From Collinsella sp. (GTDB lineage Bacteria; Actinomycetota; Coriobacteriia; Coriobacteriales; Coriobacteriaceae), in the NCBI GenBank assembly GCA_019419545.1, contig DXZT01000062.1, forward strand, positions 50,508 through 114,507: a DNA stretch of 64,000 nucleotides. Reading direction: 5' to 3'. Positions 1 to 8,769 of this stretch are shown here, in pieces. The number at the start of each line of letters is the position of its first letter. The stretch's first letter is position 1. Position numbers and translations under genes: made by a program. The notes below the pieces were generated by a model. That model ran no database searches and was not told the origin of the DNA. It worked only from the letters and a program-made list of their open reading frames with translations.

Positions 1-730
1 AAAAGCCGTGGAACTCGTAGCTGTACAAGCGCTTGCCCTCGCCGAGCAGCTTGGGGATGATGTCCTTGCCAAAGTCGTGGCTCGAGCGCTGGTCCAGAGC
101 GTCCTCTTCGAGCGCCTCGATCAGCACGTCGGCCGAGAAGATGTAGATGCCCATGGACGCGAGGTTCGAATCGGGCTTATCGGGCTTCTCGGTGAACTTG
201 GTGATACGGCCGTCCTCGGGGTCGGTGGTTAGGATGCCAAAGCGGCTGGCCTCCTCCCACGGCACGGGCATAACGCTCACCGTGAGGTCGGCGTTGTTCT
301 CAATGTGCGTCTTGAGCATCTTGCGGTAGTCCATGCGATACAGGTGATCGCCCGAAAGAATCAGGACGTACTTGGGGTCGTTGGCCTTGATGTAGTCGAG
401 GTTCTGCGTAATGGCGTCGGCCGTGCCCGCATACCAGGCGCCACCGGTCTGCGTCTCGTACGGCGGCAGGATCGACACGCCGCCGTCGCGGCTGTCCAGA
501 TCCCACGCCTCGCCGGAGCCCACGTAGGCATGCAGCAGGTAGGGGCGGTACTGCGTCAGAACGCCCACCGTGTCGATGCCCGAGTTGGAGCAGTTAGAGA
601 GCGAAAAGTCGATAATGCGGAACTTGCCACCAAAGCTAACCGCCGGCTTGGCGATCTTTTGGGTGAGTGCCCCCAATCGGCTGCCCTGTCCTCCTGCGAG
701 GAGCATCGCGATGCATTCTTTCTTACTCAT
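1..730 (-). CDS. glgC: Glucose-1-phosphate adenylyltransferase (3' part lost at window edge)
   Basis: Makes ADP-glucose from glucose-1-phosphate and ATP, the committed step of bacterial glycogen synthesis. The visible N-terminal ~243 residues start [20 protein letters not shown], with the nucleotidyltransferase loop GGQGSRL. They continue with [15 protein letters not shown], the SNC/SGI segment, the sugar-binding [11 protein letters not shown] stretch and FTEKPD, all typical of GlgC. The start codon at 728-730 is preceded by GAAGGAG at good spacing. A nearby upstream ATG (747-749) is out of frame and stops after eight codons. The gene lies downstream of glgP and glgB on the same strand, so a glg operon is likely. 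The C-terminal half lies outside the window. Confidence 0.95.
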   Translation of the reverse strand, partial: MSKKECIAMLLAGGQGSRLGALTQKIAKPAVSFGGKFRIIDFSLSNCSNSGIDTVGVLTQYRPYLLHAYVGSGEAWDLDSRDGGVSILPPYETQTGGAWYAGTADAITQNLDYIKANDPKYVLILSGDHLYRMDYRKMLKTHIENNADLTVSVMPVPWEEASRFGILTTDPEDGRITKFTEKPDKPDSNLASMGIYIFSADVLIEALEEDALDQRSSHDFGKDIIPKLLGEGKRLYSYEFHGF

Positions 731-770
731 CGATTTCTCCTTCTGTCATCGATGTTCCTAAACCCATTAG

Positions 771-801
771 CGACGGGCGCGGCGCAACGTCACGCCCGTC
801 G
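771..801 (-). other. Hairpin between glgP and glgC
   Basis: Perfect 9-bp arms CGACGGGCG (771-779) and CGCCCGTCG (793-801) lie in the 108-bp gap between the glgP stop and the glgC start. There is no T-run, so it looks more like an mRNA-stability or attenuating hairpin than a full terminator. Confidence 0.4.
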
Positions 802-838
802 AGTAATGCCGTGCTGGCATAGGGGAGCTCGCGCGCCT

Positions 839-3265
839 TTACGCGTGCCAGATCTCGTCGCGGTACTCGCGAATGGTGCGGTCGCTCGAGAACCAGCCGC
901 TCGAGGCGGTGTTGAGCAGCGCCTTGCGGTTCCAGGTCTCCTGGTCGCCGTAGCTGCCGGTGAGCTTCTCCCACGCATCCACGTAGCTGCGGAAGTCTGC
1001 CATAACCAGGTCGGGGTCGTTGTTGTTCATGAGCTCGTTGTAGATGCTCTCGAAGTTGCCCGAAAGACCCGCAAAGGTGTTGTCCTTGAGCTCGTCCATC
1101 ACGCGGCCCAGACGCTCGCGATCGTTGTTGAGCGTATCCCACGCAAAGTAGCTGTTGGATGCCCAGAGCTGCTCGACCTCGGAAGCAGTCAGGCCAAAGA
1201 TGGCCTCGTTCTCGCGGCCGGCCAGGTCGGCGATCTCGATGTTGGCGCCGTCGAGGGTGCCCAGCGTAATGGCGCCGTTCATCATGAGCTTCATGTTGGA
1301 CGTGCCCGAGGCCTCCTTGCCGGCCGTGGAGATCTGCTCCGAGATCTCGGCGGCAGGGTAGATGAGCTGGGCGTTGCTCACACGGAAGTTGGGGATAAAG
1401 CAGACCTTCATGACCTCGTTGACGCGCGGGTCGTTGTTGATGACGTCGGCCACGGAGTTAATGAGGCGGATGGTCTCCTTGGCAAAGGTGTAGCTCGAGG
1501 CAGCCTTGCCGCTAAAGATGAAGGTCGTCGGCGTCACGTGGAAGTTGGGATCGGCGATACGACGGTTGTAGATGTCCATCACCTTCATGATGTTCATGAG
1601 CTGGCGCTTGTAGGCGTGGAAGCGCTTTACCTGAACATCGAAGACGGTGTTGGGATCGATGACCAGACCGGTCTCGGCCTTAACGTAGGCAGCCAGGCGC
1701 TCCTTGTTGGCGCGCTTGGAGGCACCCACGGCTTTCAGGAACTCGGTGTCGTCCTTAAACTCTTTGAGCTTTTCAAGCTCAAAGGCGTCCTTCAACCAGC
1801 CGTCGCCAATGGCCTCGGTCACGAGCTTGGCATAAGTGGGGTTGGCCTCGGCAAAGAAGCGACGGTGCGAGATGCCGTTGGTCTTGTTGTTGAACTTCTC
1901 GGGCGTCAGGGCATAGAAGTCCTTGAGCACGATGTTCTTGATGATGTCGGAGTGGATCTTTGCCACGCCGTTGACGCTGTGGCTGCAGATCACGGACAGG
2001 TTGGCCATGCGAATCTCGCCGTCCCATAGAATGGCGGTCTGGCGCAAACGCTCCTGCCAGCCCTCCTTCGTGGTGTCGAACGACTCGTGCCAACGACGGC
2101 TGATCTCGTCGATGATCTGGTACACGCGGGGGAGGAGCTTGGAGAACGTGCCGATGGGCCACTTCTCCAAGGCCTCGGGCAGGATGGTGTGGTTGGTGTA
2201 GCTCACGACCTGCGTCACGATGTTCCAGGCGTCGTCCCACTCGAGCTTCTTCTCGTCGATGAGGATGCGCATGAGCTCGGGGCCGCACATGGCGGGGTGC
2301 GTGTCGTTGGTGTGGATGGCCACAAACTGCGGCAGCAGGTCCCAGTTCTCGCCGTGCTCCTTCTCAAAGGTGTCGAGCAGGCTGTAGATGCCGGCCGAGA
2401 CAAACAGGTACTCCTGCTTCAGGCGCAGCAGACGGCCGTGCTCGCCGGCGTCGTTGGGGTAGAGGATGGCGCTGATGGCCTCGGCCTCGGCGCGCTCGGC
2501 GTCGGCCAGGGCATAGTCGCCGCGGTTGAAGGCCTCCAGATCGAAGTGCTCCTCAACCGGCTCGGCGGCCCAGACGCGCAGCTTGTTGACGGTCTCGCCG
2601 GCATAGCCCACAACGGGGATGTCATAGGGAACGGCCAGGATATCCTGCGTGTCCACCGTGCGGTAGAACGTGCGGCCGTTCTCCTCAAAGCCCTCAACAT
2701 GGCCACCAAACTTAATGGTCACGACCTTGTCCTGACGGCGGACCTCCCAGGGATAGCCGTGGGTGAGCCATTCGTCGGTGGCCTCGACCTGGCTGCCGTT
2801 GACGATTTCCTGCTTAAACAGGCCGTAGCGGTAGCGCATGCCGTTGCCGTAGCCGGCAATGCCCTCGGCTGCCATAGAATCCAGGAAGCATGCGGCCAGA
2901 CGGCCCAGGCCACCGTTGCCCAGCGCCGGATCGGGTTCCTGGTTCTCGATGACGGAAAGGTCGAAGCCCATGTCGTCGAGCGCCTCGGCGACCATGTCGC
3001 GCACGCCAAAGTTGAGCAGGTAGTTGTCGAGCAGGCGGCCGATCAAAAACTCGATCGAGAAGTAGTACACGCGCTTCTTGCCCTCGGCGGTGACGCGGGC
3101 GTCGCTCTTGGTGGCAACGGTGCGTGCCTTCTCGGCCACGAGCTTGGCCAGGGCGTTAAAGCGGTCCAGATCGCTGGCAGCCTCGACGCTCTTGCCGCTG
3201 ATGCTCATGACGGCATCGCGATAGAGCTCGGTAAACTCCTGCTTGTTGTCGAAGATCTTATTCAT
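839..3265 (-). CDS. glgP: Glycogen/starch/alpha-glucan phosphorylase
   Basis: An 808-residue GT35 phosphorylase that releases glucose-1-phosphate from alpha-1,4-glucan chains using pyridoxal phosphate. The length matches the family (about 800-850). Diagnostic segments are the early NGGLGRLAACFLDSMA, the active-site region around HTNDTHPAM, and the C-terminal pyridoxal-lysine signature EASGTSNMKLMMNGA, which carries the Schiff-base lysine. The start is supported by GGGGGAAAGGAACG just upstream. It sits between glgB (upstream) and glgC (downstream) on the same strand, so synthesis and breakdown of glycogen are probably co-transcribed. No truncation is seen. Confidence 0.97.
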   Translation of the reverse strand: MNKIFDNKQEFTELYRDAVMSISGKSVEAASDLDRFNALAKLVAEKARTVATKSDARVTAEGKKRVYYFSIEFLIGRLLDNYLLNFGVRDMVAEALDDMGFDLSVIENQEPDPALGNGGLGRLAACFLDSMAAEGIAGYGNGMRYRYGLFKQEIVNGSQVEATDEWLTHGYPWEVRRQDKVVTIKFGGHVEGFEENGRTFYRTVDTQDILAVPYDIPVVGYAGETVNKLRVWAAEPVEEHFDLEAFNRGDYALADAERAEAEAISAILYPNDAGEHGRLLRLKQEYLFVSAGIYSLLDTFEKEHGENWDLLPQFVAIHTNDTHPAMCGPELMRILIDEKKLEWDDAWNIVTQVVSYTNHTILPEALEKWPIGTFSKLLPRVYQIIDEISRRWHESFDTTKEGWQERLRQTAILWDGEIRMANLSVICSHSVNGVAKIHSDIIKNIVLKDFYALTPEKFNNKTNGISHRRFFAEANPTYAKLVTEAIGDGWLKDAFELEKLKEFKDDTEFLKAVGASKRANKERLAAYVKAETGLVIDPNTVFDVQVKRFHAYKRQLMNIMKVMDIYNRRIADPNFHVTPTTFIFSGKAASSYTFAKETIRLINSVADVINNDPRVNEVMKVCFIPNFRVSNAQLIYPAAEISEQISTAGKEASGTSNMKLMMNGAITLGTLDGANIEIADLAGRENEAIFGLTASEVEQLWASNSYFAWDTLNNDRERLGRVMDELKDNTFAGLSGNFESIYNELMNNNDPDLVMADFRSYVDAWEKLTGSYGDQETWNRKALLNTASSGWFSSDRTIREYRDEIWHA

Positions 3266-3359
3266 ACGTTCCTTTCCCCCGGGGATGTTTCTCCCGGAAC
3301 GGTTATGACTTGTATCCTACGCCCCCGCGGGGCGGGTAATTACAGCTGTAACGCTTTTG

Positions 3360-5618
3360 TTACGCATCCTTGGCAGATGGCTTAACAGCAGCTGCCTTGG
3401 CCTTGGGAGCAGCCTTTTTGGTGGCTGCCTTTTTGGCCGTGGTCTTAGAAGCGGGCTTGGCGGCAGACTTGGTAGCCTTCGTCTTAGCCGGAGCCTTCTT
3501 AGCAGCCGCGGTCTTGGGCTTTACCGAGGACGTCCGCTTGCGCGTCGCCTTCTTGGGCTCTTTAACCACGGGCGGCTTATAGCTGCTGGGACCGCGGCGC
3601 TTAAGCACCACGCCTGCCAGGCCGGGCACCTTAATTTCGATGGAGTCCATCTGCCCGTTCCAGGGATAGGGCTCGCTCGAGCAGGTGTAGGGCTCCTCGC
3701 CGGCGTAGCCGCTGCCGCCAAACTCGGGACGGTCAGAATCGAAGATGACCTCCCAGTCGCCCTCGCGCGGCACGCCCACGCGGAAGCTCTCGTAGCTCGC
3801 CGGGTCAAAGTTGATCAGGATCACCAGGTCGTCGTCGACGTCCTCGCCCTGGCGCACAAAGCTCACGATGGACTGCTTCGAGTTGTCCGCATCGATCCAG
3901 GTAAAGCCGTCGTCGGTGTATCCGCGCTCATACAGGGCGGGCTCGGCGGTGTACAGGTGGTTGAGCGCCTTGATAAACGCCTGATGATGACGGTGGGTCT
4001 CGTACTCCTCGGTCAGGAACCACTGAATGGACTCGTAGTAGCGCCACTCGATAAACTGACCGATCTCGTTGCCCATAAAGTTGAGCTTGGCACCGGGGTG
4101 CGTCATCTGGTAGAAGGCCAGCGTGCGCAGGCCGGCAAACTGGCGCCACCAGTCACCCGGCATGCGGCCGATGAGCGAGCACTTGCCGTGCACGACTTCG
4201 TCGTGGCTCAGCGGGCAGATGAAGTTCTCGGTAAAGGCGTACATGATGGAGAACGTGAGCAGGCCGTGGTTGCCGGGGCGCCACGGAAAATCGGTCTGCA
4301 TGTAGTGCAGGGTGTCGTTCATCCAGCCCATGTCCCACTTGTAGTGGAAGCCCAGACCGCCGTCCTGCGGCGGATAGGTCACGAGCGGCCACGCGGTGGA
4401 TTCCTCGGCCATCATCATCACGTCGGGGTAGTGTGCCTCCACGGCGCAGTTGACCTGACGGATAAATGCGCTGGCGTCCAGGTCCTCCTCGGTACCGTAC
4501 TTGTTGAACTTCTTTTGGCCGGGATCGTCGATGCCAAAGTTGAGGTAGAGCATGCTGGACACGCCGTCCATGCGAATGCCGTCCACGTGGAAGTTCTCGA
4601 GCCAGTACAGCACGTTAGAGACCAGGAAGGAGCGGACCTCGCCGCGGGCGAAGTCAAACTTGTGCGTGCCCCAGTTGGGGTGAATCTCGTGCTCAAACAG
4701 CATGTGGCCGTTAAAGGTGGCAAGGCCGTGGGAGTCGGCGCAAAAACCGCCGGGCACCCAGTCCATGATCACGCCAATGCCCGCCTCGTGGCAAGCGTCG
4801 ATAAAGTGCATGAGCTGCTGCGGGTTGCCGTAGCGCGACGTGGCGGCATAGTAGCCGGTCGTCTGGTAGCCCCAGGAGCCATCGAAGGGATGCTCCATAA
4901 GCGGCATGACCTCGATATGTGTGTAGCCCATGTCGCGCACGTAGTCCACGAGCTCCACCGACAGGTCGTCGTAGGTGTAAAACTCGCCGCGCTGCGCGGG
5001 GAAGGGATCCATGGGGCCGGGGTAGTTGCCGTACTCGTCCGGCTCGCCCTGCGGCGCGTCGCCGTGGCGCTTCCACGAGCCAATATGCACCTCGTAGATG
5101 TTAAGGGGCTGCGACATGTGGTTATGGCTGGCGCGGCGCTTGAGCCATGCGGCGTCGTTCCACTGGTAGCCATCGAGGGTCCACAGCACGCTCGCGGTAC
5201 CCGGAGGGCACTCGGCCTTAAAGGCGTACGGATCGGCCTTGTAGAGCTTTTCGCCCTCGTTGGTCTCGATGAGATACTTATAGAGCTGACCCTGCTCGGC
5301 GCCAGGAATAAAGCCTTCCCAGATAGCGCTCGTATGCATGGGTACCAGCGGGTTGGCTTGCTCGTCCCAGTCGTTAAATTCACCAATGACGTGAACGCTC
5401 TTTACGTCGGGCGCCCAAACGCAAAAACGCCAGCCGCGCGTACGGTTCTGCGTGTCGGGGTGCGCGCCCATCTTTTCCCAGCTGCGCTCCCACGTACCGA
5501 TGCCAAACAGATAGACATCGTCCTTGGTGAGCTCCGGCGCGTGCGGGGCGGCTTTACGGGTAGTAGGCTTTTTGGTTGCTGGCTTTAGCTTTGTATCGCT
5601 CACGTTTGATCCCATCAT
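3360..5618 (-). CDS. glgB: 1,4-alpha-glucan branching enzyme with Lys/Ala-rich tail
   Basis: Introduces alpha-1,6 branches into glycogen (GH13, CBM48 at the N terminus). Visible motifs are GTWERSWEKMGAH, the CBM48 stretch FCVWAPDVKSVHVIGEFNDW, YEVHIGSWKR, GIGVIMDWVPGGF, the nucleophile region DGIRMDGVSSM, the acid MAEESTAWP, and LSHDEVVHGK. The catalytic core is complete. The last ~70 residues are an unusual Lys/Ala/Pro/Thr-rich stretch made of KKAPAKTKATK-like units, resembling a histone-H1 or Hup-type nucleic-acid or polyanion-binding tail, which is not part of GlgB. Start choice is uncertain: ATGATG at 5613-5618 has a weak ribosome site, while GTG at 5603 has GGGA six bases upstream. First gene of the probable glgB-glgP-glgC operon. 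Confidence 0.93.
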   Translation of the reverse strand: MMGSNVSDTKLKPATKKPTTRKAAPHAPELTKDDVYLFGIGTWERSWEKMGAHPDTQNRTRGWRFCVWAPDVKSVHVIGEFNDWDEQANPLVPMHTSAIWEGFIPGAEQGQLYKYLIETNEGEKLYKADPYAFKAECPPGTASVLWTLDGYQWNDAAWLKRRASHNHMSQPLNIYEVHIGSWKRHGDAPQGEPDEYGNYPGPMDPFPAQRGEFYTYDDLSVELVDYVRDMGYTHIEVMPLMEHPFDGSWGYQTTGYYAATSRYGNPQQLMHFIDACHEAGIGVIMDWVPGGFCADSHGLATFNGHMLFEHEIHPNWGTHKFDFARGEVRSFLVSNVLYWLENFHVDGIRMDGVSSMLYLNFGIDDPGQKKFNKYGTEEDLDASAFIRQVNCAVEAHYPDVMMMAEESTAWPLVTYPPQDGGLGFHYKWDMGWMNDTLHYMQTDFPWRPGNHGLLTFSIMYAFTENFICPLSHDEVVHGKCSLIGRMPGDWWRQFAGLRTLAFYQMTHPGAKLNFMGNEIGQFIEWRYYESIQWFLTEEYETHRHHQAFIKALNHLYTAEPALYERGYTDDGFTWIDADNSKQSIVSFVRQGEDVDDDLVILINFDPASYESFRVGVPREGDWEVIFDSDRPEFGGSGYAGEEPYTCSSEPYPWNGQMDSIEIKVPGLAGVVLKRRGPSSYKPPVVKEPKKATRKRTSSVKPKTAAAKKAPAKTKATKSAAKPASKTTAKKAATKKAAPKAKAAAVKPSAKDA

Positions 5619-5840
5619 GACGCGGCAGCGTGTTGCCTTGGTGACTAGATGCGAAAGGTCCAAGGCTGCACGAATCGAAGGGACGGCGATAGTTCTATGA
5701 TTCGTTCCACCTCGCGTGCTCGGTGGAACTTTCGGCAAAAACTACGATAACACCTGTACGTTACTTATATGAACGAAAGTGTTTTTGCGATGGCGTTTAA
5801 TCGGTAAGCGCCATGTTTATACCACTGGCAGAATTGCGAT

Positions 5841-5912
5841 GGTAAAACTCTTGACAGTTTTACCAATTAGGTTTTCAAGATAGTTGGGTTGACGTTTGGT
5901 AAAACGTTTTTA
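5841..5912 (+). promoter_or_regulatory. Paired operator-like palindromes upstream of the HAD gene
   Basis: GGTAAAAC (5841-5848) and its inverted copy GTTTTACC (5857-5864) flank the -35-like TTGACA (5851-5856). A second copy, GGTAAAACGTTTTTA (5898-5912), has the central CG typical of LacI-family operators. The site lies between divergent glgB and the HAD gene, so it could control either. No regulator gene is in the window. Family assignment is inference. Confidence 0.5.
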
Positions 5913-5949
5913 GCAGGTTGTTTACCCTTTGACATCGAAAGGCTCGTTT

Positions 5950-6639
5950 ATGGACCACATCGCCGCCTCAAGTGTTGCTTTTATTTTCGATTGCGACGGC
6001 ACACTGGTTAATAGCACCCCCGTTTGGGCCTATGCCCAGCCAGAGTTATTGCACCGTCACGGAGTTGACGTGACGGTTGACGATTTTGCCCAGTTTGAGC
6101 ATTTGTCGCTCGAGGACGAATGCCAGGCCTACCACGACACGTGGGGCATTGGCTCAAATGGCGAGGAGCTCTACCGCGAGCTGAGCGACATCCTGATTGA
6201 TGGCTACTCCAAGGTGCCGCCGCGTGAGGGCCTGCTTGCATTTTTGAAGCAGGCGCAGGAGGCCGGTATTGCCATGTGCGTTGCCACGTCCACGCCCTCC
6301 GAGTTGGTTACGTCTGCACTTGCGGGCGCCGGCCTTGATCGCTATATGGAGTTTATTACCACCACGGGTGAGGCGGGACGCTCCAAGCAGTTCCCCGACG
6401 TATACGAGCTTGCGCTGCGCCGCCTTGAGGAGCGCCATGGGCACAAGTTTGAGGGCACATGGGTGTTTGAGGACGCCGTCTTTGGCCTAAAGAGTTCTGG
6501 CGCCGCCGGCTTTAAGCGTGTAGGCATCTATGACCCGCACGGCCGCATGGAGCGCGACCATGTTCGCGCCAACTGCGACATCTTTATTGACAGCTACGTG
6601 GACCTAGACCTGGCCCGCGTTCTTGAGTTTGAGGGCTAG
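5950..6639 (+). CDS. HAD-superfamily hydrolase (phosphatase / phosphoglucomutase-like)
   Basis: A 229-residue HAD phosphohydrolase. Motif I is FIFDCDGTLVNS near residue 12 (nucleophile Asp and DxDGT), followed by an alpha-helical cap. Motif II is the VATSTPSELV region, motif III a lysine in the GRSKQFPD area, and motif IV FEDAVFGLKSSGAAG. This arrangement is typical of beta-phosphoglucomutase-like and sugar-phosphate phosphatases, and the substrate cannot be assigned. ATG at 5950 has GAAAGG seven bases upstream and is preferred over the in-frame TTG at 5929. Ten bases separate its stop from the thiamine kinase gene, so the two are probably co-transcribed. Confidence 0.85.
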   Translation: MDHIAASSVAFIFDCDGTLVNSTPVWAYAQPELLHRHGVDVTVDDFAQFEHLSLEDECQAYHDTWGIGSNGEELYRELSDILIDGYSKVPPREGLLAFLKQAQEAGIAMCVATSTPSELVTSALAGAGLDRYMEFITTTGEAGRSKQFPDVYELALRRLEERHGHKFEGTWVFEDAVFGLKSSGAAGFKRVGIYDPHGRMERDHVRANCDIFIDSYVDLDLARVLEFEG

Positions 6640-6648
6640 GCGAGGGCT

Positions 6649-7290
6649 GTGGCTTGCAAGGTATTAGTGGTCTGCGGCTCGCCGGAGGTGGCGAGCCCCG
6701 AGTTGCTGTGCCACCTGGCGGGGGAGTGCGACCACGTTGTCGCGGTAGACCGCGGACTCGATGCACTGCTGGGCGCGGGGCTTGGCTGCGACGTATATGT
6801 AGGAGATGCCGACACGGTGAGCGACGCGGGCCGTGCGTTGGTCGATGCCGCCGAAGCCTTTGAGGTAGAACGCCACGACCCTTACAAGGACTATACCGAT
6901 CTGGCGCTGGCGCTCGATGCCGTCCGTCGCCGCTGGCCAGGTGCCGAGGTTGTGGCAACCTGTGCTACGGGCGGCCGTCCGGACATGGCCCTAAGCGTCC
7001 TAGGCCTACTAGCAGCTTACAAAGATGCCCCCGTCTGGATCGCAGAAGACGAAGTAACGGCCCGCATTCTGCACGAAGGCGAATCCTGGACCATTGAGAA
7101 TGCAACCGGCAAAACCTTCTCCATAATCGCCATAGCCCCCAACACCAAGGTAAGCGAACACGGCCTAGAATGGGAAATAGATCACGCTTCGTTAGGTCTA
7201 CTAGCCGACACCGGCATCAGCAACGTCGTCAGGTCAACAGCCACAATCCAAGTCCACACTGGCACCGCCATCGCTTACCTATATCAATAG
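6649..7290 (+). CDS. thiN: Thiamine pyrophosphokinase
   Basis: Transfers pyrophosphate from ATP to thiamine to make thiamine diphosphate. The 213-residue protein begins with GTG. It shows an N-terminal Rossmann-like part (VVCGSP, AVDRGLDALL), the metal-binding GDADTVS, and the conserved KDYTDLALAL. GGRPDMALSVLGLL (family GGRxDH) and the C-terminal beta-sandwich ending in TGTAIAYL follow. The family motif is usually GDxDS, so T in GDADT is a mild variation. The last third is AT-richer than the start. It follows the HAD phosphatase by ten bases. Confidence 0.85.
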   Translation: MACKVLVVCGSPEVASPELLCHLAGECDHVVAVDRGLDALLGAGLGCDVYVGDADTVSDAGRALVDAAEAFEVERHDPYKDYTDLALALDAVRRRWPGAEVVATCATGGRPDMALSVLGLLAAYKDAPVWIAEDEVTARILHEGESWTIENATGKTFSIIAIAPNTKVSEHGLEWEIDHASLGLLADTGISNVVRSTATIQVHTGTAIAYLYQ

Positions 7291-7319
7291 GTATTTAAAA
7301 TCTGACCCAAAAAAAGTCC

Positions 7320-7348
7320 TTGCGCGTCGCGCCAACTTCCCCTATAGT
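7320..7348 (+). promoter_or_regulatory. Promoter of tRNA-Ala
   Basis: TTGCGC (7320-7325) and TATAGT (7343-7348) are separated by 17 bases and end 13 bases before the tRNA. The same arrangement recurs in front of the two other tRNA-Ala copies. Confidence 0.7.
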
Positions 7349-7361
7349 ATCTCCTCGTCAC

Positions 7362-7437
7362 GGGGGCGTAGCTCAGCTGGGAGAGCGTTTGACTGGCAGT
7401 CAAGAGGTCAGGGGTTCGATCCCCCTCGTCTCCACCA
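7362..7437 (+). tRNA. tRNA-Ala (anticodon GGC)
   Basis: A complete 76-nt cloverleaf. The acceptor GGGGGCG pairs with CGTCTCC, the D arm is GCTCAGCTGGGAGAGC, and the anticodon stem TTTGA/TCAAG has loop CTGGCAG (anticodon GGC). The T arm is AGGGG-TTCGATC-CCCCT, with discriminator A and encoded CCA. Two further copies at 43127 and 44233 differ by one base (T to C) just before the anticodon stem and lack an encoded CCA. Confidence 0.97.
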
Positions 7438-7447
7438 TCGTGAATTA

Positions 7448-7477
7448 AAAGGCCTTCGGAATTCCGAAGGCTTTTTT
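7448..7477 (+). terminator. Rho-independent terminator after tRNA-Ala
   Basis: Stem GCCTTCGG / CCGAAGGC with an AATT loop is flanked by an upstream A-run and followed by TTTTTT. Confidence 0.85.
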
Positions 7478-7746
7478 CATGCCAAAATACCTCGCGCCAC
7501 AAACCCATACCCACATCAACAAAAAGTTGCACAATTTATTTCCCATGTCTGTACATAGTTTGTTATCCAAACGCAATTACCAGTGCAGCTCGCTGCTTCA
7601 GTTGGGCTTCAGGAACGCTCCCAATTATTGCCAGCACCACAATAACCTGCGCCAACGTGAACAACATCCCAAAACAACCCCCTTAAGCACGTCAAATGAA
7701 CGAAATGCTGTCCAACGCAACCCAAATCAGTTTCACTAACAGCTTG

Positions 7747-7755
7747 TGCTAGAAT
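7747..7755 (+). promoter_or_regulatory. Candidate extended -10 promoter of the polysaccharide locus
   Basis: TGCTAGAAT has the extended -10 form TGnTATAAT and lies about 470 bases before the first gene of the locus. The -35 region is poor. The rest of 7480-8223 has no convincing gene. A short open frame at 7768-8118 crosses the hairpin described next and is not believed. Confidence 0.35.
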
Positions 7756-7965
7756 ACCTAACGTTACATGAGTTCAACTGTGCTCACGGCTTCAGTAAGC
7801 CACAAAGCGCAGGGTCGATCAGCATCCGGCCGTAACGGCGGTGTTAGAAAAACCATGAGCTCCAATATCGATTGCCATGCACGTTTTGCACTTGCTTTTG
7901 CGGCTATTTATAAGTTCGCATTAGAAGGTGCCAATAAGTTGTTAAGGCAAACCACAGCTGTCCTT

Positions 7966-8025
7966 CAGCTGGCTGCGTGCGATCCAGTTTTGAAATCACT
8001 TGACCGGATCGCACGCAGCCAGCTG
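7966..8025 (+). other. Long perfect hairpin in the leader of the polysaccharide locus
   Basis: Perfect 20-nt arms at 7966-7985 and 8006-8025 (CAGCTGGCTGCGTGCGATCC and its reverse complement) enclose a 20-nt loop. There is no T-run, so it is not a simple terminator. It sits in the untranslated leader of a locus whose first gene is a NusG paralogue. That makes it a candidate RNA target for antitermination. Confidence 0.6.
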
Positions 8026-8121
8026 AGGTTGCAGGCATTCTTGCGATACGTGCCTGTGACCTCAGTGCTGCTTTTGTACATACCGTTCACGGTGGGGCAG
8101 AGCCACGTGCTTGTCTGACTG

Positions 8122-8194
8122 GGCTCAGGGTTTGAATATGGAGCGCCTTCGCGCACAAGCGCCCTGGCGAAGCCATACCCAAACCCCATGAGCC
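8122..8194 (+). other. Second structured leader element just upstream of the NusG paralogue
   Basis: GGCTCA-GGGTTTG-AATATGG at 8122-8140 can pair, with small bulges, with CCATACCCAAACCCCATGAGCC ending at 8194. Inside, CTTCGC pairs with GCGAAG. It ends about 15 bases before the ribosome-binding site of the first gene, so it could also affect translation. Confidence 0.5.
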
Positions 8195-8223
8195 ACACGT
8201 AAGACAGCAAGGGGGTGGTGCTC

Positions 8224-8769
8224 GTGTGGTATGTGATCCAGGTCATTAACGGTCGCGAAGATATAATGCGCGAGCGCATTGAGCGCATGGTGCCGGCTGG
8301 CGCCATGCAGGAGCTCTTTTACCCCCAATTTCAAACCGAGATCAAAGTACACGGCGAATGGGTCAATGCGACCAAGCCGCTCTTTCCCGGTTATCTTATC
8401 TGCGATACGGCAGATCCCCGTACTGTGCAACAGCATCTGCTGCGCATGGACGACTTTGCCCGGATGCTTTCCCAAGACGGTCAGTTTGTGCCGCTAGCAA
8501 AAGAAGAGGTCCAGCTTATTGGCGGCTTTACGCATAGGGGAGACCGCGTAGTGCCCATGAGCGAAGCCCTAAAAGACGGCGACCAGGTCGTAGTGACGGC
8601 AGGTCCGCTGCTGGGCCACGAGGGCCTTATCAAAACCATTAACAGACGCAAGAGCACTGCTTATTTGGAGCTCGATCTGTGCGGCCGACGCGTAACTACG
8701 CGCGTCGGCCTTGCCGTGTTATCGGCCGAGCAGCGCGTAATGCGAAACCTTAATAAGGCGATCGCCTAG
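8224..8769 (+). CDS. NusG-paralogue transcription antiterminator (RfaH/LoaP type)
   Basis: A ~181-residue NusG-like protein. It has an N-terminal NGN domain (WYVIQVINGREDIMRERIE, then KPLFPGYLIC, the conserved FPGY motif). A C-terminal KOW segment follows (GDQVVVTAGPLLGHEGLIKTIN). Specialised NusG paralogues placed first in long polysaccharide or antibiotic clusters (RfaH, UpxY, LoaP) ride with RNA polymerase and suppress termination. The position here and the long structured leader fit that role. I prefer GTG at 8224, with AAGGGGG eight bases upstream, over GTG at 8215. The housekeeping nusG is not in this window, so the paralogue status comes from context and sequence style. Confidence 0.85.
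   Translation: MWYVIQVINGREDIMRERIERMVPAGAMQELFYPQFQTEIKVHGEWVNATKPLFPGYLICDTADPRTVQQHLLRMDDFARMLSQDGQFVPLAKEEVQLIGGFTHRGDRVVPMSEALKDGDQVVVTAGPLLGHEGLIKTINRRKSTAYLELDLCGRRVTTRVGLAVLSAEQRVMRNLNKAIA

Noticed and set aside
305..2029. Long open frame on the plus strand opposite glgP
   Set aside because: Antisense shadow of a high-GC gene; Val/Gly/His-rich and lacks any family pattern, whereas glgP on the other strand is complete.
7768..8118. 116-codon frame in the leader of the polysaccharide locus
   Set aside because: Runs straight through a perfect 20-bp hairpin and has no ribosome site or family pattern.
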